This document shows, one piece after another, positions 7,140-16,917 of a stretch of DNA of 64,000 nt. The DNA comes from Flavobacteriia bacterium (GTDB lineage: Bacteria; Bacteroidota; Bacteroidia; Flavobacteriales_D; Crocinitomicaceae): assembly GCA_016183815.1 (NCBI GenBank), contig JACPDW010000008.1, forward strand, positions 248,001-312,000, in the 5' to 3' direction. The translations under genes were made by a program, and so were the position numbers. The notes below the pieces were generated by a model. The model saw only the letters and a program-made list of their open reading frames with translations. It searched no databases and was not told the origin of the DNA. Every line of letters starts with the position of its first letter. Positions within the stretch are counted from its first letter, which is position 1.

Positions 7140-8363
7140 ATGAAAATATTACACACTGCTGATTGGCATTTAGGAAAAAAATTAGATTCCTTTTCTAGAA
7201 TAGAAGAACAAATTAAGGTCATGTATGAGATTTGTTCAATTGCAGATGAGCAGCAAGTAGATATGGTCATTGTTGCTGGTGATTTATTTGACACGTTTAA
7301 TCCTCCAGTAGAAGCAATAGACTTGTTTTATAAAACCTTAAAAAAGCTATCTAATAATGGTAAAAGACCAGTAATCGCAATTGCTGGAAATCATGATAGT
7401 CCTGATAGGATAGAAGCACCTAATCCATTAGCTAAAGAGTGTGGTATAATCTTTATTGGAAATCCGGAAAATTCTTTGAAACCTTTTAAAATAGATGATT
7501 CTTTTGAAGTCTTAAAAGTTGATGGTCATTTTTTTGAAATTAAAATGGAAAAAATTGCTTTTCCAATTAGAATTATTGCTACACCTTATGCTAATGAAAT
7601 TAGATTAAAAACTTATCTTGGTTCTGAAAATAAAGACGAAATGCTCAATCTTTTGTTAAAAGAAAAATGGCAAGATTATGCAACAAAATACTGTGATAAT
7701 AATGGAATAAATATTTTGACTTCTCATTTATATATGTTACATAAAGGAGGTCAAATATATGAAGAGCCTGAAGGAGAGAAGCCACTTAAAGTAGGAAATG
7801 CTGAAATAATTTTTACAGATTGTATTCCACCTGAAATTCAATATACCGCATTAGGTCATTTACATAATTATCAGTTTGTTAAAGGACATAAAAATCCAGT
7901 TGTTTATTCTAGTAGTCCATTGGCCTATAGTTTTGCAGAAGTAGGTAAAGAAAAAAAAGTAGTCATTGTTGAACTTGAACCATCAAAAAAAGCAATTGTA
8001 ACTCCAATTAGATTGAAAGCAGGTAGGGAGTTGCATAGAAAACGTTTTGATACTATTGAAATGGCGGTTAAATGGTTGTTAGATAACCCTAACACTTTAA
8101 TAGAATTAACTATAGAAAGCGACCATTTTATAACAAATGAAGAGTTGAAAAAGATGAATGAAAGTCACGATGGTATTATCCACATTATTCCTGTACTAAC
8201 TAATTTAGAAGAAATTACTGACAATAAATTTTCTGTAAATTTAGATCAAAATTTAGAGGGTTTATTTATTGATTATTTTAAATCGACCAAAAAAGGGCAA
8301 TTACCTAATGAAGAGATATTAAATCTGTTTCATGAAGTTTTAAATTATCAATCAGAAAATTAA
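7140..8363 (+). CDS. sbcD: Exonuclease subunit SbcD (Mre11-like)
   Basis: 407 residues. Calcineurin-like phosphoesterase motifs are in order: DWHLGK (Asp8, His10), GDLFD near 49, GNHDSPD near 83-89, a His in the LTSHLYM region, and GHLHNYQ near 239. With SbcC it forms the Mre11/Rad50-type nuclease that opens hairpins and blocked DNA ends during recombination and repair. sbcC starts six bases downstream, the usual sbcDC pair. Length is normal. The ATG at 7140 directly gives the conserved MKILHTADWHLG start. Confidence 0.96.
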   Translation: MKILHTADWHLGKKLDSFSRIEEQIKVMYEICSIADEQQVDMVIVAGDLFDTFNPPVEAIDLFYKTLKKLSNNGKRPVIAIAGNHDSPDRIEAPNPLAKECGIIFIGNPENSLKPFKIDDSFEVLKVDGHFFEIKMEKIAFPIRIIATPYANEIRLKTYLGSENKDEMLNLLLKEKWQDYATKYCDNNGINILTSHLYMLHKGGQIYEEPEGEKPLKVGNAEIIFTDCIPPEIQYTALGHLHNYQFVKGHKNPVVYSSSPLAYSFAEVGKEKKVVIVELEPSKKAIVTPIRLKAGRELHRKRFDTIEMAVKWLLDNPNTLIELTIESDHFITNEELKKMNESHDGIIHIIPVLTNLEEITDNKFSVNLDQNLEGLFIDYFKSTKKGQLPNEEILNLFHEVLNYQSEN

Positions 8364-8369
8364 TCTACT

Positions 8370-11300
8370 ATGTTGCCACTTGTATTATCAATTGAAGGTG
8401 TATATTCTTACCAAAGAAAACAAGTAATTGATTTTAAAAACTTAACGGACTCAGGTTTATTCGGTATTTTTGGAAAAGTAGGTTCTGGAAAATCTACAAT
8501 TTTAGAAGCCATTGGATTTGTTCTTTATGGAGATACAGAAAGAATGAATGCCAAAGATAAAATTGCTTATAATATGTTAAACCTTAAATCTATAAAAGCA
8601 TGTATTGAGTTTGAGTTTCTAAATTTTGAGAATAAAAAATATAAGTATGTTGTTGAATGGTCAAGAAAAAAGAAGTTTGAGGAAGTCAATTCTTTTGAAA
8701 GAGCAGCTTATTTTTGGGAAAATGAAGTTTGGAATCCATTAGACGGTCTGAATACGAATGAAGTTGTTGGTTTATCTTATGAAAATTTTAAACGCACAAT
8801 TATCATACCTCAAGGGAAATTTAAAGAGTTTCTAGAATTAGGAGGAAAAGACCGATCTGAGATGATGAAAGAAATTTTTCATTTACAAAGATTTGATTTA
8901 GCTTGGAAGGTAAACACTTTAAAAAATAAAACTGAAACTTCATTAAGTGAATTGAAAGGGAAACTAGAAGGTTTTGAAAATGTCACAGAAGAAGCCATTG
9001 AGTTGTTGATTGAGGAAATTAATATAGAGAAAGAAAAATTTAATTTAAAAAATGAAGAATTAAATCAAAACAAAGCTAAATTTTTAGTTATTGATGAGTT
9101 AAAAAAAGACTATCAAAGTTTAGACATTAAAAAAGAAGAATTAAAAAATTTAAATCTTCAACAAAAAGAAATGGATGAGCTAGAAATGAAAATAAAACAA
9201 TTTGAATTGGTCGAACGAACTTTTAAGTCTTTGATAGATGAATTGAAGTCTAAAACTATTGATTTTGAATCAGTAAGTAAATCTAAAACTCAAGTCACGA
9301 AGGAAGTTTTAATACTAAAAGATGATTTAGAAGAAATAGGAAAACAAATATTATTATACGAAAAAGATAAAGAAAATTTAACAATAGAAAAGAAAAAAGT
9401 TGAGGATTATGATGTGATAATAAAGTTGAAAAAATCTGAAAAAGAACTAGATACACTTTCAATAAAAATTCAAAATTTACAAGATGAAATCAATATACTT
9501 TTAATACAACAAAAAAACAATAATGCAACTTTAGTAGAAGTTTCTTCACAAGTAAATGAATTGAAAAAAAAGAGAATCGATCCAAGTTTAATCATTGAGA
9601 TAGGGCAGTGGTACACCACTTATCAATCGTTAAAAGAACAATCTATTTTACAAATTAAAGCTATCAGAGTATTTGAAACAGAATTGAAGGAATATACAGA
9701 TTTTTTTTCAAATTTAAATGTAATGCAAAACAATTGGAGAGATGAACTTGATTTGAAAAAAATAGTTTTAGAAGCTGAAAAAGAAAAAATAAGTGAACAA
9801 AAAACAAAAGCTTTAATACAAAAAGAAATTTCTAAATATACTCATCAACTTCAGAATGGTGAGAGTTGTCCATTATGTGGTTCAAATGATTACCCTAATA
9901 TTATTCAAGTGGAAGATGTTACTGAATTGTTAGTAGAGATTGAAAAAATGCAACAAAAAAATGATGAAGATTTAAAATTAATTGATCGTCAGTTGGTTTT
10001 GTTGGCAAATAAAGAAATCCAGATAGAAAAAATCAATTCACAATTAAAAGAAGAAAATTTAAAACTAATAAAAACTAAATCCGATATTGATAATTTGAAA
10101 AAAACTTTTATTTGGAAGGATTTTTCTATTTTGGATAAAAAAATATTTGATGATAAGAAACTTGAAATTTCATTAATTGAACAAGAAATTATCAAAAATG
10201 AAAATAAAGAAAAAGAACTAATTGAATTTTTAACGCAATTATCTAAAAAAATTGATTCTGTTAAAGAGACAAAAAATCTTTTAGAAATAAACAAAGCAGG
10301 ATTGGATAGTTCTAAATCGAATTTGTTGGAAAAACTACAAATTTTGAAGTTTAAAGATTTCACATCAATCGAAGTAAATCTATTATTGACGATGAAAGAT
10401 GATTTGAATTTACAAATAAGACAACATGAAGAAAATTTTCATAACCTGTCAAGTCAAAAAATAGAAAAGGAAAACAAACAGTCTAAACTCAACGGACAGT
10501 TGGAAATTTTAATAAATAATTTTGAATCGTTGAATATTTCAAAAACACAATTAAATGTACAATTATCAGTTTTGTTAAGTAAACATAATTTTGAGTCATT
10601 GGATAAAGTACAAAAGATTTTAAGTCAAAAAATTGATTTTGAAGAGTCTAAACTTAGAATTGAAAATTATCACAAAAATTTGGCAATCGTCAATGATTCA
10701 ATCCAAAAATTAGTACAAAAAATTGATGGTAAAGAATTTTATGAAATTGAATATAAGGAATTAGAACAAAAAATTTTGAAACTTAACCAAGAAACAGAAC
10801 TTTTATCTAAAGGTTTAACCAAAAATGAAGCTGAAATTGAAAGACTTAAAAATGAGTTTAAAAAGAAAATAGATGTATTATCCGAATTTGAAAAAATCGA
10901 TAAACGTTTAAAAAACTTAGAAGTCTTGTTTAATTTATTTAAAGCTAATGGTTTTGTAAATTATGTTTCAGGTATTTATTTGAGAAATTTAGCAGATAAT
11001 GCAAATAAAAGATTTCATAGAATTACAAAAAACCAATTGAGCTTAGTAATTAATGATAAAAACGAATTTGAAGTCATTGATTATTTGAATAATGGTGCAA
11101 AACGTAGTGTAAAGACATTGTCTGGTGGTCAATCTTTTCAAGCTTCATTATGTCTAGCATTATCTTTGGCTGAGAGTATTCAAACAAGACATATCAATGA
11201 TAGAAATTTCTTTTTTATTGATGAAGGTTTTGGGACTCAAGATTCAGAGAGTGTTGAATTGGTTTATCAAACTTTACAGTCCTTGTTAAAAGAAAATAGA

Positions 11301-11405
11301 ATAGTTGGTTTTATTTCACATTTATCTGAGTTACAAGAAAGAATACCCTCTTCTATTACAATTATTAAAGATGATAAAACAGGAAGCTATATTTCTATAC
11401 AATAA
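8370..11405 (+). CDS. sbcC: Exonuclease subunit SbcC (Rad50-like ATPase)
   Basis: 1011 residues. N-terminal half-ATPase with Walker A GKVGSGKST (35-43) and a Q-loop region near IIPQGKFKEFLELGG; two long coiled coils (about 180-500 and 505-860), with the zinc hook CPLC at Cys500-Cys503; C-terminal half-ATPase with ABC signature LSGGQ (about 917-921) and Walker B FFFIDEGFG (Asp951, Glu952). The coiled coils are very rich in Lys, Glu, Asn and Ile, as expected in an AT-rich genome. It works with SbcD on DNA ends. The next gene is convergent. Confidence 0.96.
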   Translation: MLPLVLSIEGVYSYQRKQVIDFKNLTDSGLFGIFGKVGSGKSTILEAIGFVLYGDTERMNAKDKIAYNMLNLKSIKACIEFEFLNFENKKYKYVVEWSRKKKFEEVNSFERAAYFWENEVWNPLDGLNTNEVVGLSYENFKRTIIIPQGKFKEFLELGGKDRSEMMKEIFHLQRFDLAWKVNTLKNKTETSLSELKGKLEGFENVTEEAIELLIEEINIEKEKFNLKNEELNQNKAKFLVIDELKKDYQSLDIKKEELKNLNLQQKEMDELEMKIKQFELVERTFKSLIDELKSKTIDFESVSKSKTQVTKEVLILKDDLEEIGKQILLYEKDKENLTIEKKKVEDYDVIIKLKKSEKELDTLSIKIQNLQDEINILLIQQKNNNATLVEVSSQVNELKKKRIDPSLIIEIGQWYTTYQSLKEQSILQIKAIRVFETELKEYTDFFSNLNVMQNNWRDELDLKKIVLEAEKEKISEQKTKALIQKEISKYTHQLQNGESCPLCGSNDYPNIIQVEDVTELLVEIEKMQQKNDEDLKLIDRQLVLLANKEIQIEKINSQLKEENLKLIKTKSDIDNLKKTFIWKDFSILDKKIFDDKKLEISLIEQEIIKNENKEKELIEFLTQLSKKIDSVKETKNLLEINKAGLDSSKSNLLEKLQILKFKDFTSIEVNLLLTMKDDLNLQIRQHEENFHNLSSQKIEKENKQSKLNGQLEILINNFESLNISKTQLNVQLSVLLSKHNFESLDKVQKILSQKIDFEESKLRIENYHKNLAIVNDSIQKLVQKIDGKEFYEIEYKELEQKILKLNQETELLSKGLTKNEAEIERLKNEFKKKIDVLSEFEKIDKRLKNLEVLFNLFKANGFVNYVSGIYLRNLADNANKRFHRITKNQLSLVINDKNEFEVIDYLNNGAKRSVKTLSGGQSFQASLCLALSLAESIQTRHINDRNFFFIDEGFGTQDSESVELVYQTLQSLLKENRIVGFISHLSELQERIPSSITIIKDDKTGSYISIQ

Positions 11406-11455
11406 ATAATAACTGTGATTAAATTTTGAGTATATGTAAACAAAATAATTTATTA

Positions 11456-12172
11456 TTATCCCTCAAAAATAATCGTAAACAGCCAAGTTTTATTTTTTAT
11501 ACTTTCAATAGGAAGTGATACAGGCGTGAAATCCTGAATAAAAACATTATTCAATCCTTGAGCATATTTAATTTCGATATTACATTTGAAATATACAGCA
11601 TAAAATTCTAATCCAAAACCAAATAATCCATACCAATCCTGTGCTTTAATTTTAACAAAAGGGTCTGTTAATGATTGATTAGCTTTAGCTTGAGATTGTA
11701 AATCAAAAGTATATTGAATTCCTCCTGTTGTGTAAATTCCGAAATTGTTGTAACGTGCAGCTCTAAATTGAAGTAATAAAGGAAAATCTAAATTGGTTGA
11801 ATTAATTCTTTCTTCATTCACTTCATCTTCATCGGGTTTATTTTTATTTACTGAAATATAATTAATCACTCTTTCTTGAAATGATAAAGATGGAATGAAA
11901 CGTAAACGAAGTAGTGGAGTGAATAATTTAACATCAGTTAAAACACCTAATTGTCCACCAGCTTGTCTTTTGTTTTCAATAGATTTGATTTGATAAAGGG
12001 TGTATTTATCGGATTTACTTTGAATATCAAAATCAGAAAGATTTCCACCTAACATAAAACCAAAATGAATCCATTTTTGATCAAATTTTCTGTAATTCAA
12101 TACTTTGGATTTCTGAGAATAGATTTGAATTAAACAAAAAAATAAAATAATACAGAAAAAATATTTAATCAT
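11456..12172 (-). CDS. porT: T9SS outer-membrane protein PorT/SprT
   Basis: 238 residues with a signal peptide ending QIYSQ (about 20) and a small beta-barrel of the PorT type (KWIHFGFMLGGNLSDFDI at the start of the mature part; LGVLTDVKLFTPLLRLRFIPSLSF; final residue pattern ending in an aromatic-rich strand LFTIIFEG). PorT is needed for type IX secretion in Porphyromonas and Flavobacterium. The call is supported by context: ubiE lies directly upstream, as in other Flavobacteriia, and T9SS core genes and cargo lie nearby. Gap to ubiE is 27 bases, so cotranscription is likely. Confidence 0.85.
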   Translation of the reverse strand: MIKYFFCIILFFCLIQIYSQKSKVLNYRKFDQKWIHFGFMLGGNLSDFDIQSKSDKYTLYQIKSIENKRQAGGQLGVLTDVKLFTPLLRLRFIPSLSFQERVINYISVNKNKPDEDEVNEERINSTNLDFPLLLQFRAARYNNFGIYTTGGIQYTFDLQSQAKANQSLTDPFVKIKAQDWYGLFGFGLEFYAVYFKCNIEIKYAQGLNNVFIQDFTPVSLPIESIKNKTWLFTIIFEG

Positions 12173-12199
12173 ACTTGATAAAACGTAAAAGAGGACTTT

Positions 12200-12928
12200 C
12201 TATTTTACACCACTATAAATACTGGCAATTCCTCCTGATAATCTTTTTATTTTCACTTCATTATATCCGAGTTTTTCCAAAATGGCTTTAAAATTTTCTC
12301 CTTCAGGAAATGCAGCAACTGATTCGGGTAAATAACTATACGCTCTTTTGTCATTACTAACCCATTTACCAATAGTGGGTATTCCATATTTTGAATAAAA
12401 GGAATATAAGATGCCCATTAAATTTTTTTTAGGTTTAGAAAATTCCAAAATAACCAATTTTCCGTTTTTTTTGACTACTCGTAACATTTCTGAGAGTCCT
12501 TTTTCTAAATTCTCAAAATTTCTTACACCAAAACCTACGGTCAATGCATCGAAATATTCATCTGGAAAAGGAATATTTTCCGAATCACCTAATTGCATTT
12601 TTATTAGGTGATCCAGTCCTTTTTTTTTCATTTTTTCTTTCCCTTTCTCTAACATACCAGAAGACAAATCTAAGCCAACTATCTCTGTGGGATTGAGTTT
12701 TAGACAAGCAATAGCAAAATCACCCGTTCCAGAAGCAATGTCTATTATTTTTTTTGCTTTTGTCTCTTTTAATAAATGAACGGCTTTTTTTCGCCATATT
12801 TTATCAATACCTAAAGATAAAAAATGATTTAAAAAATCATACTTAACAGAAATGTTATCGAACATCTCTTTTACTTCTTCTTTTTTTGAGGATTTATCTT
12901 TTCCGTATGGTTTGATGATTTGTTCCAA
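12200..12928 (-). CDS. ubiE: Demethylmenaquinone methyltransferase
   Basis: 242 residues, SAM-dependent methyltransferase of the UbiE/MenG family. It has the early family block EMFDNISVKYDFLNHFLSLG, SAM motif I IDIASGTGDFA, the LDLSSGML segment, VGFGVRNFENLEKGL and LEFSKPKKN. Bacteroidota use menaquinone, so the reaction is the last step of menaquinone synthesis. The start appears to be TTG at 12928: no ATG lies upstream before an in-frame stop, and the next Met (residue 22) would cut the family N-terminus. Lies 13 bases after marR and 27 before porT. Confidence 0.93.
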   Translation of the reverse strand: MEQIIKPYGKDKSSKKEEVKEMFDNISVKYDFLNHFLSLGIDKIWRKKAVHLLKETKAKKIIDIASGTGDFAIACLKLNPTEIVGLDLSSGMLEKGKEKMKKKGLDHLIKMQLGDSENIPFPDEYFDALTVGFGVRNFENLEKGLSEMLRVVKKNGKLVILEFSKPKKNLMGILYSFYSKYGIPTIGKWVSNDKRAYSYLPESVAAFPEGENFKAILEKLGYNEVKIKRLSGGIASIYSGVK

Positions 12929-12941
12929 TTTGTTTGTTTAC

Positions 12942-13376
12942 TTATTTTTTTAATTCATTTTCAAGAAAATCATCTATTTGGTGCATCATTTTGTAAAACG
13001 AAGACAGCTTGTCTTTTGGAAAAATTTTAATTAATTTTTCGTCAAATCCTAATACTACTTCCTTAGCAATTCTTCTTTTTTCGACTCCCTGTTCTGTTAA
13101 AAAAATTAAAACTTTTCTTTTATCAACTGTATCTAAAACTCTTCGGATTAATCCATCGTCTTCCATTAATTTTAAAGTTCTAGATAAACTAGTTGATTCC
13201 ATTCCCATTTTAGGTCCTAATTGAGTAGAAGGAGTTCCTTCTTTTTCAACCATTAATAAAACATAACCAACAGAAATAGAAACACCATATTCCATGGCTT
13301 TCTGATTGTACAATCGTTGATATTTATAGAAATTCTGACGTATCAGAAAATCAATGGTTACTCCTTTATCACTCAT
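12942..13376 (-). CDS. MarR family transcriptional regulator
   Basis: 144 residues, with a winged helix-turn-helix in the middle (LGPKMGMESTSLSRTLKLME, then DGLIRRVLDTVDKRKVLIFL as the beta wing) flanked by dimerisation helices. The family binds DNA as a dimer and often responds to small phenolic or redox signals; the ligand is not evident. It is the first gene of a likely operon with ubiE and porT, with a TATCTTTG box on the minus strand at 13391-13398, seven bases or so before the likely transcript start. It may therefore control both quinone methylation and a secretion gene, but that is inference from position. Confidence 0.88.
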   Translation of the reverse strand: MSDKGVTIDFLIRQNFYKYQRLYNQKAMEYGVSISVGYVLLMVEKEGTPSTQLGPKMGMESTSLSRTLKLMEDDGLIRRVLDTVDKRKVLIFLTEQGVEKRRIAKEVVLGFDEKLIKIFPKDKLSSFYKMMHQIDDFLENELKK

Positions 13377-13390
13377 TTTTATAAAAGTTG

Positions 13391-13398
13391 CAAAGATA
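13391..13398 (-). promoter_or_regulatory. -7 box for marR-ubiE-porT
   Basis: TATCTTTG on the minus strand, 14 bases upstream of the marR start codon; fits TAnnTTTG. No clear TTG at -33. Confidence 0.4.
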
Positions 13399-13430
13399 GT
13401 AAATTTTAATGATGGAGTGTTAACTAATTA

Positions 13431-13464
13431 AAACAAAAAAAACCGGAATTATTCATCCCGGTTT
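13431..13464 (-). terminator. Intrinsic terminator of the large secreted-protein gene
   Basis: Perfect 7-base stem AAACCGG / CCGGTTT (13440-13446 with 13458-13464) with an 11-base loop. Read on the minus strand it is followed by a run of T broken by one G (plus-strand A run 13431-13442). It lies 20 bases after the stop codon at 13485. Confidence 0.75.
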
Positions 13465-13484
13465 GATTATTATTTAAAACAAAA

Positions 13485-16400
13485 TTACAACTTAATTATT
13501 TTTTGATTTATAATAGTACCATCTTTCAGTTTTAACTGTAAAAAATAAGTGCCAGAATTTATATTGTCTAAATCTATAGATTCAGAAACCTTAGTTGTAT
13601 AAAAAACAATTTTACCATCAAAAGATTGAACTGATAAATCCTCAATCAAAGCATGATTTGAAAAATGCACTTTATCAATAAAAGGATTTGGCGTTACTTT
13701 AACCGTAGAATGGCTAATATTATTCAAACTAGCTGTATTTGGTACAACATTAACGGTTACTGTCGCCATATCACATAATTCTTGCGGGTCACACAATTCA
13801 TATTGCATCACATAAGTGCCTACTGTATTGTCAGATGAAACAAACAACAAAGATTGAAAAAATTCATTATATGTCCAAGATCCATTTGGATTTGTTGAAG
13901 TGTAAGTCAACTGAATACCAGGAGTATTTGGGTCTAAATCAACAGTAAAACCATTCCATGGTGTAATTTCGTCATTTGGATCACTGTCGTTAAGCAATAT
14001 TAAAATAGAAGTTTGGTCACCTAAGAAAACTGTTGTATCGTCATCTACTGCAACTGGTGGTTCTGCATTTTGAACCATCACAATTACACATGCTTGACCA
14101 CATTCTTGAGGATTCCCATCATCACAAACAAAATAACAAAATTCATCGTTACCAACAAAACCAGTATTTGGAGTATAAGTTACTAAACCAGTTACAAAAT
14201 CAACCACAACTGTTCCATTTGAAGGTGGTGTTGAGATAACGATAGAAGATGGAACCAAATTGCCATCAGAATCAGAGTCATTTGATAAAATATTGATTAC
14301 TACAGACGAAATGGTTAAACAAGTGGTATTGTCGTCAACAATTACTGGTGGATCATTGCTGATAATTAAATCTTGTCCATCACAATCCTCATCGATTCCG
14401 TTATTAGCAATTTCAGTAGCGCCAGGATTGATGTTTGGATCAGCATCGTTACAATCAATATCGGATAGGTAGGAATCTCCATCATTATCCACAGGAGTTG
14501 TAGTTAAATCAGAGCCATCACAGTCTTCATCTATACCATTATCTGGGATTTCATTTGCACCAGGATAAATTTCAGCATTAAAATCATTACAATCACTTCC
14601 TAGAGTAAAATCTGTAAAACCGTTTGGAGGAAAATCACCAATACACATTTCAACAGCCCCAGCATCATAAAAATCTAAATCAGTATCAATAAATAATGTA
14701 ACCATTTGGTAAACATTTGGATCGGTATCGTTACAATCCATACTTGCATCAACGCCATCTCCGTCGTTATCCGTTCCACCACCTGTAGCATCTTGACCAT
14801 CACAATTCTCGTCAATTCCGTTGTCTGGAATATCAGTTGCACCTGGGTTAACATTGCCGTTAAAATCATCACAATCGACTCCTAATGAAGTGGAAATATA
14901 ACCAAAAGGAGGATTAGTGCCCATACAAATCAAAGCAGTTCCATTATCATATCCATCCATATCATTGTCAATATAAACAGTTGCATTTTGATAAACATTT
15001 GGATCATTATCATCACAATCAGAATTACTATCAACGCCGTCACCGTCATTATCTATAGGATTAGATGTAGCATCAGAACCATTACAATCTTCATCAATGC
15101 CATTATCAGGAATGTCCGTAGCTCCTGGGTTAATACCTACGTTCGAATCGTCACAGTCTAAACCTAATGTTTCAATTGAATAACCAGTAGGTGGCATTAA
15201 ACCAATACACATAAGTAATGAACCATTGTCGTAACCATCTCCGTCTAAATCAACATAAACTGTAATATTTTGATATACACTAGGGTCGTTGTCATCGCAA
15301 TCCACACCTGCAACGTAAGAATCCCCATCGTTGTCAATTACTGGAGAAATATGAGCCCTTACCATTGGTGTCACGTTTGCAATTAACTCCATTAAATTAT
15401 ATGCTCCATTATTAAAATTATAAAAAGATTTATTAGCAGTAAATATTTGATTTGAAGACATCAGTTCGTATCCATTACAAAGACTGTCTTCTTTTACACC
15501 TACAAAATAGGTCCCAGGAGTTAATACTATTGGATTTCCATTACTATCTAATACTGGAAGACTAATATATACGCTATTATTAACATTTGAATTATCAACC
15601 AATGATTGTGTAATCTCAAAATTACTACTATAACCGAGGTAACCTGTTTCATTTGGAACTCCAGCTGTTACAGTTCCAATTATAGCAGAGATATTTCCTC
15701 CAGCGGTATTAGGAGAAATAAAAAAGGAAACTGAATCGATTTGAGTTTGATTGTAAATATCAAAGATATTGCCTACTATTGCTGTTGAATTTAAACCAGC
15801 TGATAAAAATAAATTGCTAGATATATTATAATCTCTTTGATAATTGTGATCTGAGATTTCAATAAATCTGCTGATAGTGTCATTAGTATTATCATTGTCA
15901 GAAGTAGCTAATATTGTGTGTAAAATTTTATATAAACCTACACCAGGAGGAATAAATGTAAATAAAGCAATATTTTGATTCGTACCAACATTAATATTTG
16001 AAGCTGCTGTAGAATAAGTTTGAATAGGATTTACATAATCAGGAAATAAATAAACATTTGTAGTTACAGAAAAATCTACCACATCTACGTCACCTTGATT
16101 TTCTACAACAACATTCATTTGATTTAATGCAGTTAATTGCTCGAATGGAATAACAGTATATTCGCTTAAATTGTTAGTAGAAAGAATAGCTAAATCTACA
16201 GCAGGTGTCAGAGCTTCCAATAAAATATCATCGACAGCAAAACCAGAACCCCAAGAACCTTCATCGTTGTAATGAAAAGAAATCATAACATTGGCTAATC
16301 CCAAATAATCAGTTAAAGAAATGTCATGATCAACCCATTCATAAGTATCAAAAGTTTTTGAAAGAAATGTAACAGGCATCCAAGAAAAACCGCCATCGGT

Positions 16401-16793
16401 GCTAACTTCAACAGAAGTTGTACCTCCATACATACTGTCATTAACTGCACTAAAATATAAGTGTAAAGCACCAGAATAAGTGCTTAAATCTAGAGCAGGT
16501 AATATCAATCTATCAGTACTTTTGTCACAGTTACATTCATCATCGTTTGTCATTGCAAACATTGTGTGAGGTGGAACAGGCCAATATCCAGCTGAATTTG
16601 CTTCAACATCAGTCCCAACAAAATAAATACCATCATCAGATAAGCCAGTTTCTGTCCAACCAATAGGTAAATTTGTAGTTCCATCTAAAACTCCTTCAAA
16701 ATCTTCTGAAAAAATAGTTTGAGAGAACAAAAGATTCTGATTAAAACAAAATAGAAAAAATGTAATAATAGAAAAAGAGTAAATATTTTTCAT
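13485..16793 (-). CDS. Secreted multidomain protein with MopE-type repeats and T9SS type A sorting signal
   Basis: 1102 residues from the ATG at 16793 (a TTG 18 bases upstream is open but gives a poor signal peptide). Domains in order: signal peptide ending NLLFSQ; a choice-of-anchor/cleaved-adhesin-like jelly roll (about 25-200; FSEDFEGVLDG, STDGGFSWMPV, GSGFAVDDILLE); an Ig-like/CARDB-type stretch; four MopE-type acidic repeats (about 486-810) with Asp-rich loops DNDGDG and DCDD and the motif IPDNGIDEDCDG, which look calcium-binding; two Ig-like modules of the 'TYTPNTGFVGNDEFCYFVCDD' type; and a C-terminal type A sorting domain starting VTPNPFIDKVHFSN and ending in a Lys-Leu strand. Exported by T9SS and probably surface-anchored. 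Function unknown; adhesin-like by composition. Confidence 0.88.
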   Translation of the reverse strand: MKNIYSFSIITFFLFCFNQNLLFSQTIFSEDFEGVLDGTTNLPIGWTETGLSDDGIYFVGTDVEANSAGYWPVPPHTMFAMTNDDECNCDKSTDRLILPALDLSTYSGALHLYFSAVNDSMYGGTTSVEVSTDGGFSWMPVTFLSKTFDTYEWVDHDISLTDYLGLANVMISFHYNDEGSWGSGFAVDDILLEALTPAVDLAILSTNNLSEYTVIPFEQLTALNQMNVVVENQGDVDVVDFSVTTNVYLFPDYVNPIQTYSTAASNINVGTNQNIALFTFIPPGVGLYKILHTILATSDNDNTNDTISRFIEISDHNYQRDYNISSNLFLSAGLNSTAIVGNIFDIYNQTQIDSVSFFISPNTAGGNISAIIGTVTAGVPNETGYLGYSSNFEITQSLVDNSNVNNSVYISLPVLDSNGNPIVLTPGTYFVGVKEDSLCNGYELMSSNQIFTANKSFYNFNNGAYNLMELIANVTPMVRAHISPVIDNDGDSYVAGVDCDDNDPSVYQNITVYVDLDGDGYDNGSLLMCIGLMPPTGYSIETLGLDCDDSNVGINPGATDIPDNGIDEDCNGSDATSNPIDNDGDGVDSNSDCDDNDPNVYQNATVYIDNDMDGYDNGTALICMGTNPPFGYISTSLGVDCDDFNGNVNPGATDIPDNGIDENCDGQDATGGGTDNDGDGVDASMDCNDTDPNVYQMVTLFIDTDLDFYDAGAVEMCIGDFPPNGFTDFTLGSDCNDFNAEIYPGANEIPDNGIDEDCDGSDLTTTPVDNDGDSYLSDIDCNDADPNINPGATEIANNGIDEDCDGQDLIISNDPPVIVDDNTTCLTISSVVINILSNDSDSDGNLVPSSIVISTPPSNGTVVVDFVTGLVTYTPNTGFVGNDEFCYFVCDDGNPQECGQACVIVMVQNAEPPVAVDDDTTVFLGDQTSILILLNDSDPNDEITPWNGFTVDLDPNTPGIQLTYTSTNPNGSWTYNEFFQSLLFVSSDNTVGTYVMQYELCDPQELCDMATVTVNVVPNTASLNNISHSTVKVTPNPFIDKVHFSNHALIEDLSVQSFDGKIVFYTTKVSESIDLDNINSGTYFLQLKLKDGTIINQKIIKL
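14362..15338 (-). repeat. Coding tandem repeat: three ~93-residue MopE-type units plus one short unit
   Basis: The DNA of this stretch repeats because the protein does. Each full unit carries DNDGDG-like and DCDDxDPxVYQ loops, a VDxDxDGYD strand, a Cys-Ile/Met-Gly-x2-3-PP segment and PGATDIPDNGIDEDCDG. The fourth unit lacks the middle 40 or so residues. Unit boundaries lie near 15338, 15055, 14776 and 14491. Confidence 0.8.
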
Positions 16794-16905
16794 AGTTGTA
16801 TTTTTTTTCAAATTTAATACTATATTTTGTATAATTAACGAAAATAAGATAAAAAAGTTGCTTTATATAAGCAACCGTTCCTACTTAATTATCGTTAATC
16901 TTTTG

Positions 16906-16913
16906 TAATTTTG
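16906..16913 (+). promoter_or_regulatory. -7 box abutting the start codon (type B cargo gene)
   Basis: TAATTTTG ends only four bases before the ATG at 16918. If it works as a usual TAnnTTTG box, transcription starts at or within a base or two of the start codon, so the message would be leaderless. Confidence 0.4.
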
Positions 16914-16917
16914 AATC

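Noticed and set aside
9989-10363. Minus-strand open frame inside sbcC (124 codons)
   Set aside because: Antisense of the SbcC coiled coil; Ser/Phe/Leu-rich shadow typical of reversed Glu/Lys codons.
14362-15338. Regularly spaced DNA repeats as a possible CRISPR-like array
   Set aside because: The repeats keep the reading frame and encode Asp-rich protein units; no short identical direct repeats with unique spacers exist.
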